From NCBI RefSeq assembly GCF_011752525.1, contig NZ_VWXI01000012.1, forward strand, positions 1 through 64,000: DNA of 64,000 nucleotides. The letters are read 5' to 3'. The position numbers were made by a program, and so were the translations under genes. The stretch comes from Pantoea sp. Cy-639. Its GTDB lineage: Bacteria; Pseudomonadota; Gammaproteobacteria; Pseudomonadales; Pseudomonadaceae. Positions 18,060-28,020 of the stretch are shown here, piece by piece. Position 1 is the stretch's first letter. Every line of letters begins with the position of its first letter. The notes beneath the pieces are model-generated. The model saw only the letters and a program-made list of their open reading frames with translations. It was not told where the DNA came from and made no database searches.

Positions 18060-19982
18060 TTACTCCGATTCTAGGCGACCGCGCTGGGCGACAGCGCTGT
18101 TGAGCAGCTGCGTGAATTCAGCCACCGGCATGGAGCCGAGGTCTTTGCCTTCACGGGTGCGTACGGCGACGGTCTGCGTTTCGACTTCGCGATCCCCTAT
18201 AACCAGCAGGTATGGGACCTTGAGCAAAGTATGCTCGCGGATTTTAAAGCCGATCTTCTCATTTCTCAAGTCCGACTTGGCACGGAATCCGCTTCCGTTC
18301 AGGGCTTTTTCCACCTCGAGGGCGAAATCGGCCTGCTTGTCGGTGATGTTCATGATCACCGCCTGGGTCGGTGCCAGCCAGGCTGGGAACACGCCGGCGT
18401 AGTGCTCGATGAGCATGCCGATGAAGCGCTCGAACGAACCGAGGATGGCGCGGTGCAGCATCACCGGGCGCACACGGCTGTTGTCTTCGGCGATGTAGCT
18501 GGCGTCCAGGCGCTCCGGCAGGTTCGGGTCGTACTGCAGGGTGCCGCACTGCCAGTTACGGCCGAGGCAGTCGCGCAGGGTGAACTCGATCTTCGGACCG
18601 TAGAAGGCACCCTCGCCCGGCTGGTATTCCCACTCCAGGCCCGATTCGTTCAGGGCGTCGGCCAGCGCGCCCTCGGCGCGATCCCACAGCTCTTCGGAGC
18701 CGACACGCTTGGCCGGACGAGTGGACAGCTTCATGGCGACATCGGTGAAACCGAAGTCCTTGTACACATCCAGGGTCAGCTTGATGAAGTCGGCAGCTTC
18801 CTTCTTCACCTGCTCTTCGGTGCAGAAGATGTGCGCGTCGTCCTGCACGAAGCCACGTACGCGCATGATGCCGTGCAGCGCGCCGGACGGCTCGTTGCGG
18901 TGGCAGGCGCCGAACTCGGCCAGGCGCAGCGGCAGGTCGCGGTAGGATTTCAGGCCCTGGTTGAACACCTGCACGTGGCACGGGCAGTTCATCGGCTTGA
19001 CTGCGTAGTCGCGGCTTTCCGAAGCCGTGGTGAACATGTTCTCGGCGTAGTTGGTCCAGTGACCGGAACGCTCCCAGAGGATGCGGTCGACGACCTGCGG
19101 GGTCTTGATCTCCGAGTAGCCGTTCTCACGCTGCACCTGGCGCATGTACTGTTCGAGCACCTGGTACACGGTCCAGCCGTTGGGGTGCCAGAACACCATG
19201 CCCGGGGCTTCTTCCTGCAGGTGGAACAGATCGAGCTGCTTGCCGATCTTGCGGTGGTCGCGCTTCTCGGCTTCTTCGATGCGCTGGATGTACGCAGCCA
19301 ATTGCTTCTTGTCGGCCCAAGCGGTGCCATAGACACGCTGCAACTGCTCGTTCTTGGCATCGCCGCGCCAGTAGGCACCGGACAGCTTGGTCAGCTTGAA
19401 AGCCTTGAGGAAACGCGTGTTCGGCACGTGCGGACCGCGGCACATGTCGACGTATTCTTCGTGGTAGTACAAGCCCATGGCCTGTTCATCCGGCATGTCC
19501 TCGACCAGGCGCAGCTTGTAGTCCTCGCCACGCTGGGTGAACACGTCGATGACTTCGGCGCGCGGGGTCATCTTCTTGACGACGTCGTAGTCGGTATCGA
19601 TCAGCTGTTGCATGCGCTTTTCGATGGCGGCGAGGTCTTCAGGGGTGAAGGGCCGCTCGTAGGCGATGTCGTAGTAGAAACCTTCGTCGATCACCGGACC
19701 GATCACCATCTTGGCGGTCGGGTACAGCTGCTTCACGGCGTGGCCGATCAGGTGGGCGCACGAGTGACGGATGATCTCCAGTCCCTCTTCGTCTTTCGGG
19801 GTGATGATCTGCAGGGTGGCGTCGTGGTCGATCTTGTCGCAGGCATCGACGAGCTTGCCGTCGACCTTGCCGGCCAGGGTGGCCTTGGCCAGGCCGGCGC
19901 CGATCGAGGCGGCGACTTCGGCTACGGATACCGGCTGGTCGAACGTGCGTTGACTGCCATCGGGAAGAGTAATAACGGGCAT
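18060..19982 (-). CDS. thrS: Threonyl-tRNA synthetase
   Basis: A 640-residue class II synthetase. An N-terminal TGS domain ([20 protein letters not shown]) is followed by the editing domain with [16 protein letters not shown], the catalytic core with the zinc-site [10 protein letters not shown] and motif 2 (FRNEPSG-like [11 protein letters not shown]), and a C-terminal anticodon domain ([11 protein letters not shown]). ATG 19982 has GGAGG upstream and the family N-terminus; the open frame extends 11 codons further. It is the first gene of the cluster and runs directly into infC. An upstream hairpin may control it. Confidence 0.97.
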   Translation of the reverse strand: MPVITLPDGSQRTFDQPVSVAEVAASIGAGLAKATLAGKVDGKLVDACDKIDHDATLQIITPKDEEGLEIIRHSCAHLIGHAVKQLYPTAKMVIGPVIDEGFYYDIAYERPFTPEDLAAIEKRMQQLIDTDYDVVKKMTPRAEVIDVFTQRGEDYKLRLVEDMPDEQAMGLYYHEEYVDMCRGPHVPNTRFLKAFKLTKLSGAYWRGDAKNEQLQRVYGTAWADKKQLAAYIQRIEEAEKRDHRKIGKQLDLFHLQEEAPGMVFWHPNGWTVYQVLEQYMRQVQRENGYSEIKTPQVVDRILWERSGHWTNYAENMFTTASESRDYAVKPMNCPCHVQVFNQGLKSYRDLPLRLAEFGACHRNEPSGALHGIMRVRGFVQDDAHIFCTEEQVKKEAADFIKLTLDVYKDFGFTDVAMKLSTRPAKRVGSEELWDRAEGALADALNESGLEWEYQPGEGAFYGPKIEFTLRDCLGRNWQCGTLQYDPNLPERLDASYIAEDNSRVRPVMLHRAILGSFERFIGMLIEHYAGVFPAWLAPTQAVIMNITDKQADFALEVEKALNGSGFRAKSDLRNEKIGFKIREHTLLKVPYLLVIGDREVETQTVAVRTREGKDLGSMPVAEFTQLLNSAVAQRGRLESE

Positions 19983-20314
19983 GGCGCCTCCTCTCCTAGT
20001 GGTGACCCCTACCAAAGGTCACGTGGGTTGGGATGAGCCAGTACAAGATCCGCCCTGCCTTTCCCGCGGGAAAGCCTGCCTCACAGTGGCAGAGACCTTT
20101 CGGCCTGCCAGGGTCGAACCAGAGTGACTGGAAGGTAAAAGTTGCAAGCCGCACGTGGCGCACTGCAAGCCAGGCATGCTAGCACGCAGGCCGCACAGCA
20201 CGGAGAAATATTTGGAAATTACGCAGTCGCGGTGAACTTGTACGGAAAATTTCCTATCAGACTTTGTGAAGCAACCTACTCTTGATGAGACCTTAAACCA
20301 AGGAGTGTCTGGTT
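19983..20314. other. thrS leader and divergent promoter region
   Basis: 332 bases between divergent genes. On the thrS side a stem GTGACC/GGTCAC (20002-20022) lies just upstream of the Shine-Dalgarno, and a 16-bp palindrome CTTTCCCGCGGGAAAG is at 20059-20074. In E. coli ThrRS represses its own mRNA through leader hairpins that imitate tRNA-Thr; whether these do is untested. The right half is AT-rich and should hold the promoter of the gene at 20315. Confidence 0.45.
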
Positions 20315-20614
20315 ATGCGAGTTCTGTCCCTTCTGGCCGCGTGTGCCGCAAGCGCCCTGCTGATGCCGCTGACTGCCACTGCGGGCAATTTCCCCGCCGG
20401 CAGTGAAGCCACCTACATGACTCAATGCGAACAAGCAGCGAAAGGCCAGGGCCTGGACGCGGCAAAGGCGAAGCAACACTGCGCGTGCGGCGCCCAAGCC
20501 ATCAAGAAGAATTTCAATGACAAGGAAATTGCCGATCTCGACAGCAAGGATGGCGTCGACGCCGCACTGATGCACAAGGCCCAGGCCGCCGTGCAGGCCG
20601 CCTGCAAACCCTAG
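20315..20614 (+). CDS. Small secreted or periplasmic protein
   Basis: A 99-residue protein with a Sec signal peptide (hydrophobic LLAACAASALLMPL, cleavage after ATA near residue 23). The mature ~76 residues carry three cysteines (in TQCEQ, the close CAC pair of QHCACGAQ, and the C-terminal AACKP), so one or two disulfides are likely. AAGGAG precedes the ATG. I recognise it only as a conserved type in Pseudomonas, without a known function. It is monocistronic. Confidence 0.7.
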   Translation: MRVLSLLAACAASALLMPLTATAGNFPAGSEATYMTQCEQAAKGQGLDAAKAKQHCACGAQAIKKNFNDKEIADLDSKDGVDAALMHKAQAAVQAACKP

Positions 20615-20781
20615 TAGACTGGCCGCGCAGGCCCTGACTAGGCATCTTTTGCCCTGGATCAACATCCTGCGAAGGTAAAAGGCGCTAGATTCGCAGAAAT
20701 GCACTATGATGTTGCCGGTGCTCCTGTAGCCTCGGCAACGTTGCACCCCGATAAAAAATCATGTTTCTGGAGATTCACCTC

Positions 20782-20994
20782 ATGTCCAATCGCCAACAAG
20801 GCACCGTCAAATGGTTCAATGATGAAAAAGGCTACGGCTTCATCACTCCAGCAGGCGGCGGCGACGACCTGTTCGTTCACTTCAAGGCCATCGAATCCGA
20901 CGGCTTCAAGAGCCTGAAAGAAGGCCAGACCGTTTCCTTCGTTGCCGAGAAAGGCCAGAAGGGCATGCAGGCTGCACAGGTTCGTCCGGAGTAA
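20782..20994 (+). CDS. Cold-shock domain protein (CspA family)
   Basis: A 70-residue cold-shock protein with both RNA-binding motifs: KGYGFI at 16-21 and LFVHF at 30-34. The opening [13 protein letters not shown] is standard. Such proteins melt mRNA structure and act in cold and general stress adaptation; some are constitutive. ATG 20782 is used because the family begins there; an in-frame ATG seven codons upstream lacks support. It is monocistronic, with a strong terminator. Which Csp paralogue it is cannot be told from the sequence. Confidence 0.95.
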   Translation: MSNRQQGTVKWFNDEKGYGFITPAGGGDDLFVHFKAIESDGFKSLKEGQTVSFVAEKGQKGMQAAQVRPE

Positions 20995-21010
20995 TTTCGG
21001 ATAGCTGTAA

Positions 21011-21040
21011 AAAAACCCGCCACTTGTGGCGGGTTTTTTT
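21011..21040 (+). terminator. Rho-independent terminator of the cold-shock gene
   Basis: ACCCGCCAC and GTGGCGGGT pair around TT, followed by a run of seven T and preceded by A-rich sequence, so it may also work leftwards. Confidence 0.92.
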
Positions 21041-21109
21041 ATGGGTTTCCCAGCACACAGGACTTGCATCCTGCGCCCAAAATCCCCTCCCAGCAGGAGC
21101 GGCCTTGAG

Positions 21110-21427
21110 TCAACCGCAGTTGACGCGCGTGACCACACCCTTGTCGTCGACATTCAGGTTAAGCCGCTCGGAACGGTACTCCAGGGTGATCACATCGTGA
21201 GGCTTGAGCACGCGGGCCATCTGCGATCCACTGGCCTTGCGCGCCTGCTCCAGCAACTCGGGACTGGCCGGCTTGCCGATGGTGAAGTCAGCACCACTGG
21301 CCTCGCAGCGGCCATGGTTATCGGCCGGGGCGGCGGCGCTGCCGCCATCCGAGGAACCGCCAGTGCTGCAACCTGCCAGGACGGAAGCCAGCAGCAGGGT
21401 CGCCAGGGAAGCGCGGGTACGGAACAT
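21110..21427 (-). CDS. Inhibitor I78 family lipoprotein
   Basis: A 105-residue lipoprotein: the signal peptide ends in LAGC, so Cys20 is lipidated, followed by a Gly/Ser-rich linker. Residues ~40-105 match peptidase inhibitor family I78: GRCEASGADFTIGKPAS, a helix ending SGSQMARVLKPHDVITLEYRS, and RLNLNVDDKGVVTRVNCG. The two family cysteines (in GRC and NCG) would form a disulfide. I78 proteins inhibit serine proteases; here the target would be in the periplasm. It is monocistronic. Confidence 0.85.
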   Translation of the reverse strand: MFRTRASLATLLLASVLAGCSTGGSSDGGSAAAPADNHGRCEASGADFTIGKPASPELLEQARKASGSQMARVLKPHDVITLEYRSERLNLNVDDKGVVTRVNCG

Positions 21428-21712
21428 GAATCCTCCTAAATCAATCTGGGAACTGTCCTATCCGACAGCTCCTCCCTCTGTTTGTTGCAAAACCGCACGA
21501 TTCTGCCTGAGTTTACCGCCTGACGCGAAAGGCAATCGTGACGGGATTTTGCACCAAACTGCCGGTTCGGGTGGATGCGCCGCTTATGCCCAAGTCGCAG
21601 GCCCCTTGACGCCAGGACATGATTTACTGCAAGAAGTGGAGTGCAACATACCTCCCCTCGAACGCCAGGGTTCGGCATTCGACCTCCAGCCCCGGCCCCC
21701 ACGAGAGCCCTC

Positions 21713-21916
21713 ATGAGCAACCACAGTATCGACGCCGATATCAAGGTCAGATGGGCCGAAGGCCAGAGCGCCTACAGCCCCGGCACCCCGGAAGAACTCC
21801 TGCTGATCGCCATCGACCTGCTGGTGCGCGATCGCGGCAGCGAAGCGGCGCGCACCTTCATCGACCAGGTGTTCGAACGCTACGCGGCTACTTCAACAGC
21901 GCCAGACGCGCACTGA
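21713..21916 (+). CDS. Small conserved hypothetical protein
   Basis: A 67-residue acidic protein beginning MSNHSIDADIKVRWAEG. Two amphipathic helices are predicted (PEELLLIAIDLLVRD and SEAARTFIDQVFERY). No motif or family is recognised. ATG 21713 is preferred because coding character begins there; a clear Shine-Dalgarno is lacking (GAGAGC at some distance). It overlaps the end of the convergent nucleoside hydrolase gene by 29 bases. A short real gene is likely but not certain. Confidence 0.5.
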   Translation: MSNHSIDADIKVRWAEGQSAYSPGTPEELLLIAIDLLVRDRGSEAARTFIDQVFERYAATSTAPDAH

Positions 21917-22898
21917 GCAGATCGAAGAAACCCTGGGCATCGCCCTGTTCGAGCCACATGACATTGGCCGGTTGCCCGAGCACGCCATACCAATCGGCGA
22001 CCGTCTGGCCGAAGGTCGGGCCTTCACGGCTGTCGACCGTCATGTGGATCTGCCGCCCCTTGAACAGCTCGGGCTTGAGCAGATAGGCGATGACACTGGC
22101 GTCATGCACCGGGCCGCCGGGCATGCCGTACTTTTCCATGTCGAACTTGATGTAGGCCTTGAGGATGTCCACCACCACCTGGCTGGCGTGGTTGTTCAGC
22201 GCCGCCAGTTGCTTGAGGCGAGCATCGCTGGTGAGCACCTTGTGGGTCACGTCCAGCGGCACATAGGTCAGCTTGACCCCGCTGGCCAGCACCACCTGGG
22301 CGGCATGCGGATCGGCGAACAGGTTGAACTCCGCCACCGGGGTGATATTGCCGCCATTGAAGTGGGCGCCGCCCATCACCACCACCTCCTTGATACCGTT
22401 GACGATCTCCGGCTTCTGGATCAGGGCCAGGGCCAGGTTGGTCTGCGGGCCGAGCATGGCGATGGTGATGCTGTGCGGCTCGGCCTTGTCCAGCGTGTCG
22501 ATCAGGTACTGCACGGCATTACCCTTGGCCAGGCCCTGCTTCGGCTCGTGGACCTGAACACCTGTAAGCCCTTCCTCGCCATGCACGTTGGCCGCGTAGA
22601 TCGGCTCGCGCACCAGCGGGCGCCCTGCCCCGGCGTACACCGGGATGTCGGCGCGACCACCCCACTCGCGGGCCAGGCGGGCATTGCGGGAAGTCTTTTC
22701 CAGGCGCACGTTGCCGGCCACCGTGGTGATGGCGCGGATCTTCAGCTCTTGTGGGGAAGCCATGGCCAGCAGCAGGGCGACAACGTCGTCGGCGCCGGGA
22801 TCGGTGTCGATGATCAGCTCGCGCGGGGCGGCCATGAGAGACGTCGCGGCCAAGGCAGACATCAGGACGGCTCCTTGGAGCAGGTTCTTGAGGGACAT
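21888..22898 (-). CDS. Exported nucleoside hydrolase
   Basis: A 336-residue protein of the inosine-uridine preferring nucleoside hydrolase family. It has the metal- and ribose-binding signature DTDPGADD at 31-38 and downstream family blocks TTVAGNVRLEKTSRNA and GNITPVAEFN (with NLFADPHAA). It splits ribonucleosides into base and ribose. Unlike cytosolic RihA/B/C types, it starts with a signal peptide (residues 1-24, cleavage after MAA), so it should act in the periplasm. It is 99 bases downstream of rbsD on the same strand, which suggests that it feeds ribose to RbsBAC. Substrate preference cannot be read from the sequence. Confidence 0.88.
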   Translation of the reverse strand: MSLKNLLQGAVLMSALAATSLMAAPRELIIDTDPGADDVVALLLAMASPQELKIRAITTVAGNVRLEKTSRNARLAREWGGRADIPVYAGAGRPLVREPIYAANVHGEEGLTGVQVHEPKQGLAKGNAVQYLIDTLDKAEPHSITIAMLGPQTNLALALIQKPEIVNGIKEVVVMGGAHFNGGNITPVAEFNLFADPHAAQVVLASGVKLTYVPLDVTHKVLTSDARLKQLAALNNHASQVVVDILKAYIKFDMEKYGMPGGPVHDASVIAYLLKPELFKGRQIHMTVDSREGPTFGQTVADWYGVLGQPANVMWLEQGDAQGFFDLLSARLALLK

Positions 22899-22997
22899 TC
22901 AGCACTCCTTGTTGCTAGGTTTCCAGGTAAACGGAACCTGCAGGAACCGGCCTTGCTGGCAATGCAAGGCTGGCGCCTGCAACGACCGCGCACCCAT

Positions 22998-23402
22998 TTA
23001 GAAGGTGACACCGGCCACCAGCGCGATATTGCTGTAGGGCCGGCATTCGCCGGTACGCACCACGGCCCGCGCCTGCCGGCACAGCGCCTTGAAATCGGCA
23101 TGGCTCATGACCTCGCGCCGGCCGAGGTCGCCATGGGCATGCAGTTGCTCGACATCGATCAACCCCAGCGGCGCAGCCTGGAACATCTCCTCGGCCAGCA
23201 CATGTCGCTCGATCTGCATCTCGCTCAGCACCGTGCGCAATACGCTGGCGAAATCCGGGATACCTGGCGTCAACGCCAGGTCGATCAGTTCAACACCCGG
23301 CGGCACCGGCAAGCCAGCATCGCCGATCACCAGGATATCGCCATGCCCCAACCCGGCGACGACCCGCGACAGGGCTATGTTCAGCAGTGGCGTCTTCTTC
23401 AT
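22998..23402 (-). CDS. rbsD: D-ribose pyranase
   Basis: A 134-residue RbsD/FucU family protein. It interconverts pyranose and furanose forms of ribose, so that RbsK receives the furanose. The N-terminal block [23 protein letters not shown] in overlapping pieces carries the catalytic His20, and the C-terminus [17 protein letters not shown] is typical. The ATG overlaps the rbsK stop by four bases (ATGA) and has GGAG upstream. It is the sixth gene of the ribose operon. Confidence 0.95.
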   Translation of the reverse strand: MKKTPLLNIALSRVVAGLGHGDILVIGDAGLPVPPGVELIDLALTPGIPDFASVLRTVLSEMQIERHVLAEEMFQAAPLGLIDVEQLHAHGDLGRREVMSHADFKALCRQARAVVRTGECRPYSNIALVAGVTF

Positions 23403-24307
23403 GGCGCCAACTCCTTGAGATAGGGAATCGAGGGCTGGGCACCAGCTCGCGTGACAGACAACGCTGCGGCGCGCTGGCCAAGAACGATCGACTCCTCTTC
23501 CGACAAGCCACGGGCCAGGCCGGCAGCAAAGCCGCCAACGAAGGTGTCGCCGGCCGCCGTCGTGTCCAGCGCCACGACCTTGGCCGCCGGGAAGTGACGA
23601 CCACCCGCCCCGTCGACCAGCAACGCACCCTCGGACCCCAGGGTGACGATGACCTTGCCCGCCCCCAACTGACGCAGACGCTCGGCAGCCCGGCGCGCGC
23701 TGTCCTGGTCGTTGACCGGCACGCCAGCCAGCGCCTCGGCCTCGCTCTCGTTGGGAATCAAGTAGTCGATATGGGCGAACCATTCCGATGGCAGCGGGCC
23801 GCTGGCGGGTGCCGGATTGAGAATCACCGTCTTGCCCAGTTCACGGCCACGGGCCAAGGTCCAGGCCACGGTGGCGCTGGGCACTTCCAGCTGGCAGATG
23901 ATCACCTCGGCCTGCTGCAGCAGGCTGTCGAAACGACGCACCGATTCCGGCCCGAGCAGGCCGTTGCCGCCCGGAATGATGACGATGGCGTTCTGGCTGG
24001 CGGCATCCACCACGATCAGCGCCACGCCACTGGACACGCCCTCGCACACGCTCACGCCCTGGCAATCGACGCCCTCGGTCTGCAGGGCCTGGCGCAACTG
24101 CTGGCCATAGGCGTCGTCGCCGACGTTACCGACCATCGCCACGCTGGCACCCAGCCGGGCCACGGCCACTGCCTGGTTGGCGCCCTTGCCGCCGGGCGCG
24201 GTGAAGAAGCTGTCACCGGCCAGGGTCTCGCCACCGCGCGGCAAGCGCTGGGCGCGGGCCACCAGGTCCATGTTGAGGCTGCCGACCACTACCACCTTGG
24301 CATCCAT
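23399..24307 (-). CDS. rbsK: Ribokinase
   Basis: A 302-residue PfkB-family kinase: [11 protein letters not shown] at the start, [16 protein letters not shown] as the first signature, and [17 protein letters not shown] with the anion hole and catalytic Asp as the second. It phosphorylates ribose to ribose 5-phosphate for the pentose phosphate pathway. It sits between rbsR (9 bases upstream) and rbsD (overlapping). Confidence 0.96.
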   Translation of the reverse strand: MDAKVVVVGSLNMDLVARAQRLPRGGETLAGDSFFTAPGGKGANQAVAVARLGASVAMVGNVGDDAYGQQLRQALQTEGVDCQGVSVCEGVSSGVALIVVDAASQNAIVIIPGGNGLLGPESVRRFDSLLQQAEVIICQLEVPSATVAWTLARGRELGKTVILNPAPASGPLPSEWFAHIDYLIPNESEAEALAGVPVNDQDSARRAAERLRQLGAGKVIVTLGSEGALLVDGAGGRHFPAAKVVALDTTAAGDTFVGGFAAGLARGLSEEESIVLGQRAAALSVTRAGAQPSIPYLKELAP

Positions 24308-24316
24308 GACTCTTCC

Positions 24317-25339
24317 TTAACGGTAATCGTTGAACAGGTCCGGGCGCGGCCCGGTGGATTCGCGCAGCACCAGGCGCGGCGCGACGATGCGTTGCTCGAC
24401 GGCATCCCGGCGCGGCGCGGCGATACGCGACAGCAGCAGCGCCGCGGCGCTCTCGCCCAGCTCGCGGATCGACTGGCCGACCGTGGTCAGCGCCGGATAC
24501 ACATAGCGACTGAGCTCGATGTCGTCGAAACCGATCACCGACAGCTCGCCCGGCACGTCGATGTTGCGCTCGGCGGCGGCGCGCAACACGCCGAAACCGA
24601 TCATGTCGTTGCCGGCGAAGATCGCCGTGGGCCGCTCGCCATCGAGCAGGCGCACCGCCGCGGCATGGCCGCCTGGACTGGTGAAATCGCTGTGCAGCAC
24701 GTGCCCGGGGGCAATGCTCGCCCCGGCCTCGGCCATCGCCCGGCGAAAGCCCGCCAGGCGCAGCTGGCTGACGCCGGTGTCGAGGGGACCAGCAATGGTG
24801 GCGATCTCGCGGTGGCCGAGCTCCAGCAAGTGGCGCGTGGCCAGGTAGGCGCCTTGCTCGTGATCGATGCGCACAAGATCGGCATCCACCCCGTCCAGCG
24901 CACGGTCGACGATGACCATCGGCGTGCGCACGCCGGCCAGGCTGTCGACCAGGTCGCGATCCTCGCCCACCGAGGCGACGATCAGGCCGTCGATGCGCTT
25001 TTCCAGCAGCACCCGCAGGTAGCTGCGCTGCTTCTGCGGATTGTCGTCGGAGTTGCACAGGATCACGCAGTAGCCATTGCGCTCGCAGGCATCCTCGATG
25101 CCCCGCGCCAACTCGGCGAAGTACGGGTTGACGCTGCTGGGCACCAGCAGGCCGATGGTGGCGGTGCTGCGCGCCTTGAGCGAGCGGGCCACGGCGCTGG
25201 GCACGTAGTCGAGCTCGGCGATCGCCGCCTCGACTTTCAGGCGCACAGGCTCACTGACTGGCCGGGTCTTGTTCAGTACATGGGACACGGTGGTGTAGGA
25301 AATACCCGCCAATGCCGCGACATCTTTGATGGTTGCCAT
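24317..25339 (-). CDS. rbsR: LacI-family ribose operon repressor
   Basis: A 340-residue LacI/GalR regulator. The N-terminal helix-turn-helix is MATIKDVAALAGISYTTVSH with the hinge region following, and the rest is a periplasmic-binding-protein-like sugar-binding domain (TIGLLVPSSVNPYFAELARG). It probably binds the palindrome at 29004-29017 in the rbsB promoter and is released by ribose. It is encoded inside the operon, between rbsC (4-base gap) and rbsK, giving autoregulation. ATG 25339 is the family start; the open frame extends eight codons further. Confidence 0.94.
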   Translation of the reverse strand: MATIKDVAALAGISYTTVSHVLNKTRPVSEPVRLKVEAAIAELDYVPSAVARSLKARSTATIGLLVPSSVNPYFAELARGIEDACERNGYCVILCNSDDNPQKQRSYLRVLLEKRIDGLIVASVGEDRDLVDSLAGVRTPMVIVDRALDGVDADLVRIDHEQGAYLATRHLLELGHREIATIAGPLDTGVSQLRLAGFRRAMAEAGASIAPGHVLHSDFTSPGGHAAAVRLLDGERPTAIFAGNDMIGFGVLRAAAERNIDVPGELSVIGFDDIELSRYVYPALTTVGQSIRELGESAAALLLSRIAAPRRDAVEQRIVAPRLVLRESTGPRPDLFNDYR

Positions 25340-25343
25340 GGTT

Positions 25344-26339
25344 TCAGTTCCGCCGGCTCGCACGCCGGCTACGGTAAGTGTCGAGTACCACGGCGATGAC
25401 GATGACCGCCCCGGTGATGATGCGTTTGGTCGGCTCCGAAGCGCCGATCTGCGCCAGCCCCGCGGCCAGCACGGAGATGATCAGCACGCCGAAGAAGGTG
25501 CTGATGACCGAGCCGCGCCCGCCCATCAGGCTGGTACCGCCGATCACCACTGCGGCGATCACCTGCAGTTCCAGGCCGGAGCCGGCATTCGGGTCGGCGG
25601 CCTCCAGGCGGGAGATCTGGAACAGTGCGGCAAGGCCGGCGAGCACGCCCATCAGGGCGAACACCAGGACCTTGTACGGTCGCGGATCGATACCGGCCAG
25701 GCGCACCGCCTCTTCGTTGGTGCCGATGCCGATCAGGTAACGGCCGAACACCGTGCGGGTCAGCACCAGCTGGGCCAGCACGATCACCAGCAAGGCGATG
25801 ATGAACGCCGGCGAGATACCGAAGGCGACGGGATTGGAAAACCAGGCGTAGGCATCGCCGATGTAGGCGGTGCGCGAGTCGGTGAACTGGTAGGCCAGGC
25901 CACGGGCCATCTCCAGCACACCCAGGGAGACGATGAACGAGGGGATGCGCCAGGCCACGGTGATGCCACCGGTGATGCTGCCGGCCAGCGCCGCCGTCGC
26001 CATGCCGAGCAGTGCCGCAGGCATCACGCTCCAGCCCCAACCGAGAATCGCCACGCTGACGGCGGACGCAGCCAGGGCCAGCACCGAGCCCACCGACAGG
26101 TCGATGCCGCCGATGATCAGCACGAAGGTCATGCCGACCGCCAGCACCATCAGATCGGGGATCTGGTTGGCCAGGGTGCTGAAGGTCGCGTAGGACAGGA
26201 AGTGGCTACTCAGCAACGAGAACAGCACGATCATCGCCAGCAAGGCGCCAGCCAGGCCCAGGTAGGTGCCCAGGCCAAAATAGGTGCCGCTACGGCGAAC
26301 CGGGGCTACGCCGGCAGTATCGAGGGGAGTGGTTTTCAT
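25344..26339 (-). CDS. rbsC: Ribose ABC transporter permease
   Basis: A 331-residue integral membrane protein with about eight to ten hydrophobic helices and the BPD_transp_2 family blocks GIDLSVGSVLALAA and GGTSLMGGRGSVISTFFG. It forms the translocation channel with RbsA and RbsB. The start overlaps the rbsA stop by four bases. The N-terminal ~20 residues are cytoplasmic. Confidence 0.95.
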   Translation of the reverse strand: MKTTPLDTAGVAPVRRSGTYFGLGTYLGLAGALLAMIVLFSLLSSHFLSYATFSTLANQIPDLMVLAVGMTFVLIIGGIDLSVGSVLALAASAVSVAILGWGWSVMPAALLGMATAALAGSITGGITVAWRIPSFIVSLGVLEMARGLAYQFTDSRTAYIGDAYAWFSNPVAFGISPAFIIALLVIVLAQLVLTRTVFGRYLIGIGTNEEAVRLAGIDPRPYKVLVFALMGVLAGLAALFQISRLEAADPNAGSGLELQVIAAVVIGGTSLMGGRGSVISTFFGVLIISVLAAGLAQIGASEPTKRIITGAVIVIAVVLDTYRSRRASRRN

Positions 26340-27889
26340 GCGTCCATCCTGGGGGCTGCGTCGTGCAGCAGGGCATCACGTTTCTGGTAGCCGGCGAACG
26401 CGGCGGCGAGCAGTTGGTCCTGGCTCCAGTGCTCACGCTCGAAGGTGTCGATCAGGCGGCCCGCCGAGAGCACGGCGATACGGTCACAGATCAGCATCAG
26501 CTCGCGCAGGTCGCTGGACACCACCACCAGGGCCTTGCCCTGGCGGGCAAGCTCGGCGAGCAGGCCATAGATGTCGAACTTGGCGCCGACGTCGATGCCG
26601 CGGGTCGGCTCGTCGAACAGCAGTATCTGGCAATTACGCTCCAGCCAGCGGCCGATCACAACTTTCTGCTGGTTGCCGCCGGACAGCTCGCCGACCGCCT
26701 GGGCAGGACTGGCGCTGCGAATGCGCATGGCACTGATCTGGCGTTCGGCCAAGGCGCGCTCGGCGTCGCGGTCGAGCACCCCGCCCCGGGACACCGCCCC
26801 GAGATTGCCCAGGGCGATATTGGCACTGATCGATTGCGACAGCAGCAGGCCTTCGCCCTTGCGGTCTTCGGTGATCAGGGCGATACCCGCACGCACCGCC
26901 GCCCTGGGCGAGTCGATGCTCACCACTCGCGGCGGCTGGCCGAGGGCGACCGTGCCGCTGTCGGCGAGGTCGGCGCCGTAGATCAGGCGCAACAATTCAG
27001 TGCGCCCGGCGCCGATCAGCCCGGAGATGCCGAAGATCTCCCCTGCCCTGACCTCGAACGACACCTCGCGCACCTTGTCGCCACGGCAGAGCCTGTCGAC
27101 CTTGAGCAACGGCGTACCGATCTCGCGGCGGCCCAGGTCGATATGCTCGCCCAGTTCGCGGCCGACCATCAGGTTGACCAGTTCGCTGCTGGTGTAGCGC
27201 TGGATCGGCTCGGCGCACACCAGCTTGCCGTCTCGCAGCACGGCGATACGCTGAGCCACCCGTTGCAGCTCCTCGAGCCGGTGGGAGATATAGACGATAG
27301 CCACCCCACGCTGGCGCAGGCGCTCGATCTGGGCGAACAGCAGTTCCACCTCACGGGCGGTGAGCATCGCCGTAGGCTCATCGAAGATCAGCACATGGCA
27401 GTCGCCGATCAGGTTGCGGGCGATCTCGACCATCTGTTGGTGGCCGATACCCAGCTCGCCAACGGGCGTGTCCGGATCGATGGCATCCAGCCCGACCTGG
27501 GCCATGGCTGCGCCGGCCAACTGGCGCAGGCGCTTGCGGCTGATCCAGCCAAAGCGGCCGGGCAGGTTGTCGAGGAACAGGTTCTCGGCCACGGTCAGGG
27601 TCGGCAGCAGGTTGAGTTCCTGCATCACCATGCGCACGCCGAGACGCTCGGCTTCGGCGCGACTGACCGGCGCGTAGGACTGGCCGCGATAGCGCATCTG
27701 CCCCGCCGTAGGGGTCTCCAGCCCACTGATCAGCTTGGACAAGGTCGACTTGCCCGCGCCGTTCTCACCCGTCAGGGCCAGCACCTCGCCGCCACGCAGC
27801 TCGAGGGTGACATCGCCCAGCACCGGCTGGGCGTAAGTCTTGCCCAGCCCAGTGACGGCGAGCACGGTTTCATTGGCCGCTACTGACAT
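26336..27889 (-). CDS. rbsA: Ribose ABC transporter ATP-binding protein
   Basis: A 517-residue double ATPase. The first cassette has Walker A GENGAGKST at 41-49, and ABC signature and Walker B are present; the second has the degenerate Walker A GLIGAGRTEL usual for sugar importers and the signature LSGGNQQKV. ATG 27889 is preferred because AGGAG is then nine bases upstream; an ATG two codons earlier has only three bases of spacing. It overlaps rbsC by four bases and follows rbsB after a REP-containing gap. Confidence 0.95.
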   Translation of the reverse strand: MSVAANETVLAVTGLGKTYAQPVLGDVTLELRGGEVLALTGENGAGKSTLSKLISGLETPTAGQMRYRGQSYAPVSRAEAERLGVRMVMQELNLLPTLTVAENLFLDNLPGRFGWISRKRLRQLAGAAMAQVGLDAIDPDTPVGELGIGHQQMVEIARNLIGDCHVLIFDEPTAMLTAREVELLFAQIERLRQRGVAIVYISHRLEELQRVAQRIAVLRDGKLVCAEPIQRYTSSELVNLMVGRELGEHIDLGRREIGTPLLKVDRLCRGDKVREVSFEVRAGEIFGISGLIGAGRTELLRLIYGADLADSGTVALGQPPRVVSIDSPRAAVRAGIALITEDRKGEGLLLSQSISANIALGNLGAVSRGGVLDRDAERALAERQISAMRIRSASPAQAVGELSGGNQQKVVIGRWLERNCQILLFDEPTRGIDVGAKFDIYGLLAELARQGKALVVVSSDLRELMLICDRIAVLSAGRLIDTFEREHWSQDQLLAAAFAGYQKRDALLHDAAPRMDA

Positions 27890-27989
27890 GGCCATTTTCT
27901 CCTGGAACAAACCATGACACGTTTATCGGGCAGGCTTTTCGTGAGAGCGGCCTGCCCTGCGACAACGCCAAAGCAGACTCCCTTATTGC

Positions 27990-28015
27990 CTCTGGGCAAG
28001 CCCGCTCCCGCAAGA
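27990..28015 (+). repeat. REP element in the rbsB-rbsA gap
   Basis: GGGCAAGCCCGCTCCCGCAAG is a REP-type sequence in the 131-base gap between rbsB and rbsA. REPs at this position can stabilise the upstream binding-protein message, which would give more RbsB than RbsA and RbsC. Confidence 0.6.
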
Positions 28016-28020
28016 TCACC

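Noticed and set aside
18058..18060. ATG as infC start
   Set aside because: Only two bases from the Shine-Dalgarno and overlapping the thrS stop. ATT at 18054-18052 has proper spacing and a precedent in E. coli.
18231..20036. 601-codon open frame on the plus strand
   Set aside because: Antisense to thrS, which is certain. No motif or ribosome binding site.
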